64,000 nt of DNA from Aspidiotus rigidus (taxonomy: Eukaryota; Arthropoda; Insecta; Hemiptera; Diaspididae): assembly GCA_035079385.1 (NCBI GenBank), contig JAVHKY010000034.1, forward strand, positions 4,898,001-4,962,000, read 5' to 3'. Both the position numbers and the translations under genes were made by a program. A model generated the notes under the pieces. That model searched no databases. It was not told the DNA's origin and saw only the letters and a list, made by a program, of their open reading frames with translations. Below, piece after piece: positions 12,960 to 23,273 of the stretch (the stretch's first letter is position 1; each line of letters opens with the position of its first letter).

Positions 12960-14230
12960 ATATTGAAAGAGGAACGCAGGGAACTTGGGCTTAGCTCTTT
13001 CATTGAACCAGATAATTATGCAATTCTACAACACCATAAGTCCCACTTCTATCATATAATTATTACGACTCGTGAGTCGAAATTTTTAAAGTCTCCCTCC
13101 TATCATGCCTATCTCGAGAGTCTAAATTTTTTCAAGTTTTTGGCTAGACGGTTTTTCAAGTCCTCTTTAAACATATTATATGGCTCAGAGGTCGAAATTT
13201 TTGTAAATATCATTTTATCATATACAGCTCGAAAGTCGAAATTTTTCCAAGCTCAACTTTGAGCTATATATGAAAAGGGGAGAGGGACTTGGACCATTTT
13301 TTCAACCGATGTTAGAATTGAAACATTTTCATTTTGGGCGGATATCATACGGCGCACGGCAAATTTTCGGAATAACCTCCATAGAAAGGTTCCCTATATT
13401 AGAATATATGCGATAAAAGACGGACTTGTTGAAATTTCGACCCTCGAGCTCTAAATAATAGAAGTGAGACTTGGACAAATTTTGATATTGAACTATGGCT
13501 ATGATGGGAGAGGGACTTGAAAAAATTTCGACTTTCAAGAACTCGGAGTGGGACTTGGAAAAATCGATGGCTTCCTTAACGAACTTGAACGAGGTGACGT
13601 GGGGAACCGCTTTTTTGGTTCCAATCGGTTTTGGTCTTGAGAATTCGAAGTCCCTCTGCTGTCGTATATCAGGGACTTCGGTGTCGGAATTACTCCAAGC
13701 CCTTAATCATTATAATATATTACAGCTTGGAAGTCAAGATTTTTCTAAGTCCATTTCCTTTCATTATTATAAGTCCCCCTTTAATAATATTATATGGTTC
13801 TATGCAGTAAACTACTTGTGTACTATACTAGACCTAACCTTTCCCATGTTCAATGCACTATACTAATTTTATACTTTGCTTATACTGGCTTAAGCCTCCT
13901 TATTTACTAGGTTCAAAATCGAATTTTTTCATCCCAAATCCTTTACGTCGAAATTTTTACAAGTCTCCCTCTTATCATATATTGTGCGGCTTGGAAGTCG
14001 AAATATTTCTAAGTCCAAAACCCTAACTAGAGTAGGTCAGTTTTCGCCAGACATTGCACGGCGTCCGGCAAATTTTCCAAAAAAACCCTCGATAGAACAG
14101 GTTCCCTCAACTTCCGACCTAAATACAATTGATAAGAGAGAGTTTGCACAAATTTAAACATAGAGCTTTATAAAATAGGAGAGGGACTTGGAAAAATTTG
14201 ACCTCAACTCCCAAGATGGTGAGGAACTGA
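12960..14230. repeat. diverged minisatellite: GTCGAAATTTTTCCAAGTCC motif
   Basis: Roughly 50-70 bp units carrying AGCTCGAAAGTCGAAATTT, CCAAGTCC and CTATCATATA-type words recur about a dozen times, in degenerate form. Open frames over it (e.g. 12963-13262, 13495-13866) are by-products of the repeat. Related blocks occur at 23510-23740, 30480-31200, 40850-40930 and 54990-55670. Confidence 0.75.
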
Positions 14231-14432
14231 GTTTGATCTTTATTTAGAAGAAGTATAAACAAAGAGACCCCTAGAAAACAGGTTCTCTCTTTGCCTCGTT
14301 CAACACAATTAAATTAAGCTCGAACAGCAAACGAAGTAGGCTACGGGTTTTCTTCTGTTTTCCTTCGATAGTTCTTATAAGAGGCCTACAAATTTGATAT
14401 TTGAACAATACCACGAAGTTGTACCGCACGAA

Positions 14433-14441
14433 TTCATTTCG
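14433..14441. other. 9-bp target site duplication, left (TTCATTTCG)
   Basis: Identical to 16502-16510. The homologous empty sites in duplication units 2 (about 23984-23992) and 3 (about 31433-31442) have this 9-mer once (unit 2 with one substitution). Confidence 0.93.
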
Positions 14442-14858
14442 GCTGATAACGAATTGCGTCCCATGCAGATTTGGGATGTTCGGATTGCGGCCCGGATCAA
14501 AAATTACAATGCACGAATTGCGGCCCGCATCCAAAATTATGAGTCATTAAGAAATATTCTCCAGTTACGTGTACGACAGATACGTAAAAGCCGACGCAAA
14601 ATATCGGCTGCATCCAGATTGCGGCCCAAAACCTGAAAACCATCCACATTGCGGCCCGTGGGTGAACCAGATTGCGGCCGAAGAAAAATCTAAAGTCATC
14701 CAGATTGCGGCCCACTGTGGAACCAGTTTGCGGCCCCCAAGGCTACCATTTTGCGGCCAAAAAAATTTTCTTTTCTACACTTCTACTTTTATATAACTGT
14801 GTTAGACCGAGGCCTTGCATTTTTCTGAACCAAGCTTGACCGATATGAAAACGGCAAC

Positions 14859-15647
14859 CTAGTATAATCGTAGATAAGGCCACACTCTTCGAATAGCTTT
14901 ATGAATGCTTGTTTCGAAATCAACGTACTCTGATGATGGTGAATAAGAGGGAAGTAAAAATGTTTTCAATTTCTGCAGGGCTCCTCGATACAATGTCTCT
15001 TTCTTACCAGTAAGAAGGAAGTAGGCGAGAGGTACATGAGTGTTCTTTTTCTCGCCGTGTACAACAAACAACTGCGTGAAGAGAGATGGGGACGTAAAGA
15101 ATGTGCCATCCATTAATAAAAAATCACAGGTGACTAAAAAATCCAAATTTTTCCGCGTCGAAAACATTACGATGTTTTTTACATCATCATTTACTAGGAG
15201 AAAGTGCTCATTTAATTTTGTTTTTACATCGTACTGCTTGAGAACAACGTGAAGTTCCTCCAGCATTTTTGGGAGTGGAGGTCTTACTTTTCCTCTAGCG
15301 GTGTGGATTGATTTCCGAATCTGAGCACGATCCTGCTCCGTCAACACCTGCAATGCATCGGCAGACATTTCTCGGCGCATTACCTTACTAGGTCTCTCGA
15401 AGAGGTCCTCTGTGGCCTTCCTCTTACAGGCATTAGCCACCTTCTGCCTGAGTAGACGGCTGGAGGGATCGCGTGTATGGTTATGATCTAAGTTCGAGTC
15501 TACTTGCCTACCTGCTGAGAATTTGATAAAAGCAGTACAAGATTTATTCGTGCATACCCATCGCTCCACTTCGTGTTTCAAATTCTTGTGCCACCGAAAC
15601 TTGTACCCGTCGACTACACGCAGCTCCTCGCCACGTTTGCTGTACAT
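14859..15647 (-). pseudogene. MULE transposase fragment: FLYWCH zinc finger plus start of DDE domain
   Basis: 262 residues. N-terminal FLYWCH-type finger at about residues 8-60 (YKFRWHKN, then RWVCTNKSC, then DHNH). A linker rich in basic residues follows, then the start of the RNase-H-fold transposase domain with LLMDGTFFTSPSLFTQLFVVHG-like sequence at about residues 175-200 (first catalytic Asp in MDGTF) and PLAYFLLTGKKE. The frame stops soon after, before the second Asp and the Glu, so the catalytic triad is incomplete. The element's orientation switches to the right of its start. Confidence 0.88.
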
Positions 15648-15707
15648 AATGTATCACGAAAATATATGTTGAAAGCTTAGGCGTCTTAAATCACACTGAT
15701 CGTAATT

Positions 15708-15733
15708 CCATTCATTCATTCATTCATTCATTC
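15708..15733. repeat. (ATTC)n microsatellite
   Basis: About six copies of ATTC in the MULE, just upstream of the transposase start on the minus strand, near the point where internal orientation switches. Confidence 0.9.
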
Positions 15734-16011
15734 GTCACATTCAGTCCTGCAAGATCGATTACTTGATGCAGTAACCACGAGGTAAAGGATAATACGCTAA
15801 ATGAGATGTATTAAACGCATTTGCAGGGGTCGAAATTTTTCGTTTTCTTGGCCGCAATGTGGTCGCAAATAAAAATTTTCTGGCCGCAATGTGGGTCACT
15901 CGAAAAAATTTTTGGGCCGCAATATGCTTGCATTATTTTTTTTTTCAGCCGCAATCTGGATGCGAGGTCGAGCCGCAAACTGCTTTTCCCGAAAATATCC
16001 CCCTACAATGT

Positions 16012-16304
16012 GGGCTGCTTACGCGGCATATAAAATTCGAACAACAAATGCTTGTGAAGCATTTCACTCAAAACTAAATAAAATGTTCTATCATTGTCAT
16101 CCACATATTTTTCAGCTAATAGAAGCATTGTTGGAAGTGCAAGACATATCTTACATAAAAATGCGAAATACCTCGAATAATAAACTTTGTGAAAAAGAAA
16201 ATTTTATTGCCGAGAAGATGGCTCTGTTGGACGATAAGAAAATTACTCGGTTCGAATTTGTTCGCTTACTGTCCCGCAAATTTTTGCCTCCTAAACCTTT
16301 GTGA
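16012..16304 (+). pseudogene. MULE transposase C-terminal fragment, inverted relative to the N-terminal part
   Basis: An open frame encodes AAYKIRTTNACEAFHSKLNK, then CHPHIFQLIEALLEVQ and a basic end LLSRKFLPPKPL with a stop. The TTNxxExFHSKLN signature is the usual C-terminal motif of FLYWCH-associated MULE transposases. It lies on the plus strand while the N-terminal half is on the minus strand, with the central catalytic part missing. Confidence 0.8.
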
Positions 16305-16501
16305 ATTTAATTTTAGAGATCTAAAGTTTTGTAAATTCAATTTTAAAAATATACTTCAAAATGTAGAACATAATTATATGATTGGGCCGCAATTCATACA
16401 TCGTTTTTATTTCACCCGGCCGCAATTTGTGCATCGTTTTCATTTCACCGGGCCGCAATTCGTAGTAAAACACGATTTTGGGCCGCAATTCGTGATTTCC
16501 C

Positions 16502-16510
16502 TTCATTTCG
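16502..16510. other. 9-bp target site duplication, right (TTCATTTCG)
   Basis: Perfect partner of 14433-14441; marks the right end of the MULE. Confidence 0.93.
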
Positions 16511-16786
16511 ATATCTACATCAGAGATCAACGAGAGAAAAGAAGAAAAAAAAGTAATTGAAATTTTGATTACATGAAACAGCGAAGTCTTGATCCCAATG
16601 AAAGAAAATTAATAATGGAAAAAAAAGGTAAAGGCAGGAAGAATTAGTTGTTTCTCAATAAAATAACGACCGACGAATATACGTAGTGTTCGCACGTCGA
16701 GGAGTTTAATATAAAATTAACAACTAATTCGCTAAAAAAATATCGCTAAGACGTACGAAATGAGTGACAGCAAATGATTCAAGAAA

Positions 16787-17101
16787 ATGATATTCAACTT
16801 GGATATCAGGTATAAAATTCGGAAAACTGAAAGAAATCGAAGGAATTCCTCAAAAACGACTGATGTGAATTCTACGGAGTTATTCGAATCGATTTCAATA
16901 CTATTTGACAGCATATGTTTTTTCTTATTTGAAAATAATGCACACCTATACAAATTAAGCCCAATGCGATTCATTTCTAATGCGGTCACAGACGTACAGA
17001 AATTTTTTACGTCCAAAGTTTCGTTAGCGAAAGAGGAAAGGAGGGAGTTCAAGCCGGGATTTGTGCATCCAAAATCTAATTTTGAGCAAGTGCAAAAATA
17101 A
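16787..17101 (+). other. 104-codon open frame of doubtful coding status
   Basis: Encodes an unrecognised sequence containing TELFESISILFDS and SNAVTDVQKFF. The homologous stretches in unit 2 (24269-24562) and unit 3 (about 31660-31950) are frameshifted or broken, which argues against a conserved gene. Listed because it is one of the longer frames in the non-coding part of unit 1. Confidence 0.2.
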
Positions 17102-17413
17102 TATGTGGAACAAACTAATCCGGGTAATTCTGAAGAGCTTTAAAAGCACAGAAACTACGTATAGATGGAGGGGTGCAAATGCCTTACGTAGGAACAGGTT
17201 AAGAGAAGACTCTGACGGCCTGAGCAATCCACAAGCTGTCCTCAAAATCTATCGAGGAGTGTAGTGTCTACCTGACAACTCTTCGGGAGGGGGGAATTAC
17301 GCCCTTCTCTGTGAGTACAAAACTACAAAATGCTTGAGGCTCCAGAAACTTGAAAAAATTTTGACGTTGGAGCAATATATACGAGAGGAAGAACACGCAG
17401 ACTATAAATCTTG

Positions 17414-18040
17414 ACCTTCGGGCTTGTCGAAAATCTGCAATGCAATTTTCGACTTAAGTTTTATCGCTGCGGCAATAGCCGACTGATAAACAAATAACGA
17501 AATCCATAGCAATGAAAAATCAGCCCATTTTCAATATCTCTCTTCAAACTCTCTCATTAATCCTTTTCCACTGTCTACGAATTTCGATTACGAGTTACGT
17601 ATAAACAATGACAAACATTTGCGATACGATGTCGGATCAGCAGACGCCGACTCAGCAATTCATGATGGTTCCAATCGATGTAAGTACTTATTCTTAGACA
17701 ATTTGACTCTTCTTATTATTCTGGTTCAACCCGTTAAGGACTTGTACGATCCACGACCTCAATCTCCTTTTATTTCTAATCGACTTACTCTCGTTCGCGA
17801 GACTGACGGATAGATATTTTATTCTCTGTCCGTTAGATTCCCGATGATCAGTCGATGACGACCATGGTACCCACATTCAGACACGTTTCGGACTTATAAT
17901 TATTCGATTTATCCTCTTAATTAAATAAATATATTTTATATCTCTTGTACGTCTCGATATTTTCCTCAGATTGAGTTTTCAGCACGTCTTCCACTGCAAC
18001 AAAGCCACTCTAGCTATTCCCCCTTTCGCATTTCCCACAG
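17414..18040. other. about 620-bp insertion unique to unit 1, with exon-like segments
   Basis: The sequence runs continuously in units 2 (near 24915) and 3 (near 32283), but in unit 1 about 620 bp intervene. No terminal repeats or target duplication are clear. Near the left end is a palindrome, GTCGAAAAT with its complement 10 bases on (about 17428-17455). A plausible first coding exon, MSDQQTPTQQFMMVPID preceded by MTNICDT (about 17608-17679), ends at a good donor (GATGTAAGTA). Exon-like pieces IPDDQSMTTMVPTF (about 17837) and one after TTTTCCTCAG (about 17969) follow. It could be a captured host-gene fragment carried by a transposon such as a Helitron, or a segment lost from the other units. 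Confidence 0.4.
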
Positions 18041-19011
18041 AGCTCTAGATTTGAAGCTACAAAGGATGGAACTGGAATAATATTTGACGTCATCGGGTTA
18101 ATTTAGACATTTTCAAGATCTTAAATCTAGAGCTGAAGGCCCTTTTCTACCTTTGATTCGAAAATCGAACGTACTTTTCCCACACAGCTACCTATATTCA
18201 ATTTTTTCCTGCAAAATTAAGGACTACAAAACGTAGCACAAGATACGTCGTAGAAATTGCCCCCGCGGATTTAAACTCGGTATATTTTTCGAATTTTATC
18301 AAAACGTTCGAATGAAGCACGTTGATATTTATAAAATCTGCACTGTAGTAGTACATCAGCACAGACTGTTTACATAAAAAGTCACACAGGAAAACAGAGC
18401 GGTCTATTTTCTATATTTTTCATTTTTTCATGGATTTACGAAGAATGAAAAACAACTTCCATCGCGCGGCGAAACCAGCGATCGATCACTGGGTCCGAAA
18501 GAGTCAGGTATCATGGCATATGGTGTCATCAATGTCCTATTGTTCTCGGTTTCTCTCTCAGCAAACTAGTATCTACAGAATACGACTGTGAACCACAAAA
18601 AGTTGCCTTCACACTTCCTAAAAAGTCACATAGCACATCATCACAACACGCTTCATACTTTCCTATAATAACAGGACGAAAGGACGAAGACTAGGGTCAA
18701 GAGAACACAAGCCGCCAGAAGAAAATCGTGTGAATGATTTGAACTTGCCTGAGATGACGAATAAGCTTGTGGAGTACAAAAGCAAAGATTAAACAAAACA
18801 AATTACCCATAATTTATGGTGGTATTATCATCAACCTCATTCCTGTATAAGAGTGTAATAAAACTAGGGTCATTCAGTAACAAGAATTTTCGTTTTCTAT
18901 AATATTCAAGCTTATCGAGATTGTAATTCCGAATGACACGAAGTTTAATTTTTTTTATAATGGAAAATTTCGTCATTGTCTAATTTCTCAAATGTGTTCT
19001 TTTGCACTGAC

Positions 19012-19594
19012 AATTGAATCCGTTTTTGCAAAAAGGGCCCAAATGTGCTTTAGGCCCTTTTTGATTAAAACACGCTAATACGTAGGGCGTACTCTAGCAA
19101 ACATGTCACCAAACTTTCAAATCGTTCTAACGTGCCTTTGTTGATCATTCGTTGATGTTCGATGACTATACGACCCGTATTAACACGTACATACGTTGTA
19201 TCATCCTTATCAGTTTCCAAGTTCCCGGCAATCTGTTGCTAATAATATTTTTTAATTTTTTTTTCTTACATACTGTTCTTTCAAAAAAATTTTATATGCC
19301 TAAAAAATTCGATTATATTATTTCACGTGCCCCTTAACACGGTAAAAATTGCGTTTTTACAAAAAGGGCCTGAAAGGTAGTAACTTTTCCCGTGTTTTCA
19401 TCAGCACAATGATCTTCACAGATCTTCAATTCCTTCAAAATATTGTAGTCCGATAACTCTAATCTTCATTCCCAACTTGTCTTACAACATTTCGTTTACT
19501 CAGATTTTTAATTTTGAATGCTGAAATTTCAAACACGTTTTTCTAGAAACAAGATTTTCGCACTTGGGCCCTTTTTGCAAAAACGGATTCAATT
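19012..19594. mobile_element. 575-bp inverted-repeat element with AATT target duplication
   Basis: Element 19016-19590 begins GAATCCGTTTTTGCAAAAAG and ends with its exact complement; the terminal repeats extend about 25-28 bp to GGGCCCAA. AATT flanks both sides (19012-19015, 19591-19594), and unit 3 (about 25890) has a single AATT with no insert. Internal AAAAAGGGCC / GGCCCTTTTTG words repeat the terminal motif. No coding capacity. The 4-bp duplication is unlike Tc1/mariner (TA) or hAT (8 bp); superfamily undetermined. Confidence 0.88.
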
Positions 19595-20479
19595 TTCAAA
19601 CGGACAAATTTCGTCATTGCTTAATTTCTCAAGTTACTTTTTTCTGTCGGTCAATTTTCGCTCGGACGAATTTCCTAGGACCGAATATTGGCAGAGACAA
19701 TACGAAACTCCAGATTTTGCCGATATGTTGAATGAATTATGGGAGCAGCTCAAGCTTCTTTACACGGAATTTCATGCATACATAGGACGAAAACTACGGG
19801 AGAAATATGGAGAAGCGGACCTATTCTGGCACATTTATTTGGTGCGTTCATCGGAGAAAGTTGTTGTGATCGATCCCAGCCTGATAAATTCACCTCAAAA
19901 CGTTTTTAATAAGTTTTCATTCACCTACAAATCATAAAACTGAGCAATATATCACCATTTCCAGGTAATGTGTGGGGGCATACGACTGGTCGAACATAGA
20001 GGATTTTGGCGAACCATTCAAAAATGTAGGCTCTTAAGACCCCAATGAACAGGTACAGATTGAATTAAAGGTGTGAATTTGAAGACGTACTTCCAAATTT
20101 AAATCGCTGTCTCAACTCAGGGTTATACGCCTTTGGAAATGTTCAAACTTTCCGAAAAATTCTACACATTAATTGACCTCAGCCCGATGACTAACGAATT
20201 TTGGAAAAATTCTCTCATCGAGAAGCCAGTGATCAAGAAGTAGATTGTGGAGCGGCCGCTCGGGACTTCAGATGTAAAAATAATTTCCGGTGAGAATATG
20301 CTTCTCACACGAATTGAAGAATCAAAACTTTACCATATCCCTTCACTTATATTTTGAATTGGTGAATCAGTTTTAGAACTCACACTCGCGACAAGACCTG
20401 CCTCGTGATTACACCACCAGTTATTGATGCAAGTAGAACCTAATATTGTTTTACTATCATTCTGATGGATAGTTAGACG

Positions 20480-21620
20480 AAAATGCAACCAATTTTTGAC
20501 AAATAATGTTGTTCCGTATGAACCTCGAAGCGTAAAATTAATTTTAAACATGATTTTTGCGGAAACGATGATGTTTTTATAAAATTTTCTGGCGTAGCCA
20601 AATGAATAAAGATCATGTTTCATATGCCCCCCTTCTTATATTTTAGCAGTCATCTTGAAATATTCTAATCTAGGCTTCTACTAGGTCAAGCGCTTGTGAG
20701 ATATTACTTTACTTTTCCTCCTACTTTCAATGAACTACACGCCTTTCGTGACGCTCCTGAGAAAGCTTGTAGAGCAGTTGTCTACATTCGTGGGAAAAAT
20801 ATTTTGAGCTATTTTCGTGGGGCGAAAGTCTGATATGATATATTTTGGGCTATCACCTTTCACCTTTCGTGGGGCTCACTCGTTCGCCCCCTTCCTCGGT
20901 TTAGAATAAGTCTGGTACGAAATATTTGGGTAACAAGGATGGTACACAGGTTTGTCCAGTAATTTCCAGGAAAATTTTCCTAGTTCCTTTTTCTCTGCTT
21001 CATGCAGTATATTAAACTAGGCTTATGATAGAGCTAGTATGAACCACTAATACAGACCTCCTAATGTAATATAAAAGAAGCTGAAGGTTGTTCGAGGCTA
21101 GTATAAAGGAGGCTTAGACCTAGTATAAGCCCAGTATAAAATGCCAAATAGTATAGCTTATAGCTAATATACTAGGCTAGTATGATGTATATTAGGGGTA
21201 CTATAATGAAGCCTAGTATACTAAGCTAGTATACTGTATATTAGGTTTGATTTCGCAGCCCATTGGAATTAGGGTGGGGGTCAGATCAGCGCTAAGCCTA
21301 GTACAATAGAGACAGTATAAACTACTAATACAGACCTTTTAAGGAGCCTAAACCTAGTATGAAGCTAGTATAAAGGAAGCTTGGACCTAGTATAAGCCCA
21401 GTAGAGTACCTAGAATATACCTAATATAATAATACTGCATGATTATTAGTCCAGTATAATACCTAGTATATACCTAGTATAATATACTGAATGAAGCAGC
21501 ACAGCACCAGTAGGGAGGGAGCTAACCAGTATACTGTACAGACGCCCAGACGCAAATTCCAGAGTCAGGGCGAGAATTTTAAATTAGGGTAGGGGTAGAG
21601 AAAAGACATGAAACATGTCA
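20480..21620. repeat. CTAGTATA-rich degenerate repeat block
   Basis: Dozens of copies of CTAGTATA, TAAGCCTAGTATAA and CTAGTATGAACTACTAATACAG, spaced irregularly, with clusters at about 21000-21500. It is an insertion relative to ACE intron 11 in unit 1. A shorter related stretch is at about 27230-27406 in unit 3. Confidence 0.7.
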
Positions 21621-21923
21621 ATATTTTCAGTTGACTATCTTTATTTCATCAGCAATAGGCTACAACAAAATATTTTTGTTCTATGAAAACCAGGATGATT
21701 ACAAATTTTCATGAAAGGTTTCGTGGCTTCGGTTATCTGTCCTCTATCCAAGCCATTTTCACCGAAATGATCCATGGTTCTCATGTTTCTTTCATTTTAT
21801 AGGGAGACGATGAAGCTTAGATCTTCAAACCCATGGCGAGATGCTTTAGCAGTGATAACTGGGCAACCGAATATGGATGCTCAATCGGTATCAAGTTACT
21901 TCAATCCTCTCTACGAATGGCTG

Positions 21924-22237
21924 AAAGACAGGGTGTCTACCAGAATTGAAAAATGGAAATAGTTGACATTAGTTGACCTTTTTTCGATATTTTATTTGAC
22001 CCTAAAAAATATCACCCCCCTCCCCCCCCCCTCTGCAAACTAATATCGTAATTTCGGTATTTTTTTTATTCGTTTGCAAGAATTAATATTTAATTGAGAG
22101 AAGTGCCATTTTAAAAGTCAGAAGTTTATTGATTATACCTTGATATTCTGCATATAGGAAGACAGGTGAAAAACATTCTTTACATAAACTTTAATTGACT
22201 TAGCTGACCTAGTTGACCTGGTAGACACCCTGAAAGA
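21924..22237. mobile_element. 304-bp non-autonomous DNA transposon inserted in ACE copy-2 exon 12
   Basis: Element 21929-22232 starts CAGGGTGTCTACCAG and ends with the exact reverse complement CTGGTAGACACCCTG. AAAGA flanks both ends (21924-21928, 22233-22237), while intact exon 12 of the functional ACE has the site once (CTAAAAGAGGATAAT). Contains repeated AGTTGACC / GGTCAACT-type words and a C-tract. No coding capacity. A CAG start and 5-bp duplication would fit some hAT lineages, but the assignment is tentative. Confidence 0.88.
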
Positions 22238-22589
22238 GGATAATAATAAAAATGGCGAACCAGTGGGTTGGGTTGATGATCGTAGACAAGACAAATATTC
22301 CAATATCCGCAGAAATTCCAGGAAACTAAAGCGAAAATGAGAAGACAAATAGGAAAGATTCCCATCAGTTTTAGAACAAGCTTGTGTGACACTGATACCT
22401 CTCTAGTCAATCCACAAATCTTGAAAAATAGCTCAAATTTCTAATCACAATTTTGATAGTTAAAAGACATCACTTTTTTTTTTCTTTTTCCAATCAATGC
22501 ATACAATATTTACCTGATAATAATAACATATTTTCTAAATTGATGTACTATGGGTACGTCGGCAAGATTCCGCTGGGTACTGTCCAGTC

Positions 22590-23273
22590 TTATGCTCCTG
22601 GTACATCTTTTTTATAATAGTAAATAAATTTTCCCTGCGATGGTTCGAATTCAATGTACACATCACCTTCCCCGATTGGACGAGCAGGACACCTTAGCAA
22701 TGTTCTTTCAACTGCATTGCTATTTTCAGTTTTCTTCACTTTGAAGTCTGCAAAAGTTATGGCTTCATTTTCTAAAAATTGTCGACCAGCACGTTGACAC
22801 GCTGTTGCGCAATAACCTATCCTGTGCTCGCTAGGAAACGTTCCATCCAGGCTAAAATCTAGGAACAAGGCAAAAATTATAAAATGATATGCCCGGGCTC
22901 TTTATAGTTTTTCTTGTTAAAGAGATTTTGTGCCAACTAATAAAAATATCGACCACGTTCCATTTCATAGCGCATAATTTGAAAAACCATCAATTGCGAC
23001 TATCTAAGGCAAAATTTAAGAGAGATTATTCTACACATTTAAATTCAAAATGGGTTCTCCATGTATTATTCATATATGCGTTGTTATGGAGTTACGGTAT
23101 CCGACAATTTTCAGTCTTTTGATAAAGCCGCCCTAAAATATTGTAAATTAGTAATTAAAGAATATCGATTTACATATCCACTCAAACGAATAACTCGGCT
23201 CTAACGAATACAATTCGGCGTGAATGTCAGGACAGACCAACGCAATCATCAGTATACAGACGAAGGTATTCAT
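22590..23273 (-). CDS. small secreted protein, 122 aa, copy 2
   Basis: Same structure as the gene at 12138-12818: exon 1 23273-23174 (100 nt, signal peptide MNTFVCILMIALVCPDIHA), exon 2 22858-22590 (269 nt), same donor, acceptor and phase. All three Cys are kept. The mature protein differs from copy 1 at a handful of positions clustered at the start of exon 2 (FSLDGTFPSEHRI against FGIGGTFPTEHRM), plus LENE for LEDE and ADF for AHF. It is intact although its ACE neighbour is a pseudogene, so it is kept independently. Function unknown. Confidence 0.85.

Larger units (their letters stand above)
14442..16501. mobile_element. MULE-type DNA transposon, 2060 bp, internally inverted
   Basis: Bounded exactly by 9-bp duplications, typical of Mutator-like elements, and absent from the paralogous units. 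Ends share ACGAATTGCG(T/G)CCC in inverted orientation. Both subterminal regions are packed with the 10-mer ATTGCGGCCC: about eight copies at 14450-14755 in one orientation and about ten at 15848-16490 (reading GGGCCGCAAT) in the other, likely transposase-binding sites. The body has a transposase N-terminal half on the minus strand (14859-15647) and its C-terminal end on the plus strand (about 16012-16304), pointing away from each other, so the element cannot encode a whole transposase and probably moved in trans or was rearranged after insertion. Confidence 0.9.
7150..18560. repeat. tandem segmental duplication, unit 1 (about 11.4 kb)
   Basis: Runs from ACE intron 4 through the small secreted gene to the non-coding block ending near 18.56 kb. 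Units 2 and 3 repeat the same order and strand of landmarks: intron-4 sequence, ACE exons 5-7, intron 11, ACE exon 12, the small minus-strand gene, the fusiform TCGAAATTTTT-rich block, and the block around 16.5-18.5 kb. Unit 1 is longer because it keeps ACE exons 8-11 and carries a MULE (14442-16501) and a further insertion (about 17414-18040). Confidence 0.85.
19679..22280 (+). pseudogene. ACE pseudogene, copy 2 (exons 5, 6, 7, 12 only)
   Basis: Exon 5-like 19679-19850 keeps [16 protein letters not shown] but has lost bases before the segment for GPIPAHLF, shifting the frame. Exon 6-like 19965-20052 has several indels. Exon 7-like 20121-20289 reads well to SLIEKP and then loses one base, reaching a stop. 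Exons 8-11, including the HEMGH zinc site, are absent. Exon 12-like starts at 21803 ([18 protein letters not shown]) and is split at 21928/22233 by a transposon. Not functional as a peptidase. Confidence 0.9.

Noticed and set aside
12963..13866. Open frames of 99 and 123 codons on the plus strand
   Set aside because: They run through degenerate minisatellite units and are not preserved in units 2 and 3.
14450..14760. Regularly repeated 10-mers resembling a CRISPR-like array
   Set aside because: The genome is eukaryotic, the repeats are short, unevenly spaced and mirrored at the two ends of a MULE.
20330..20623. Identical 97-codon minus-strand frames here and at 26647-26940
   Set aside because: Their near identity reflects the young segmental duplication. 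They lie in ACE intron 11 sequence and the corresponding unit 1 region (about 11310-11450) is not open.
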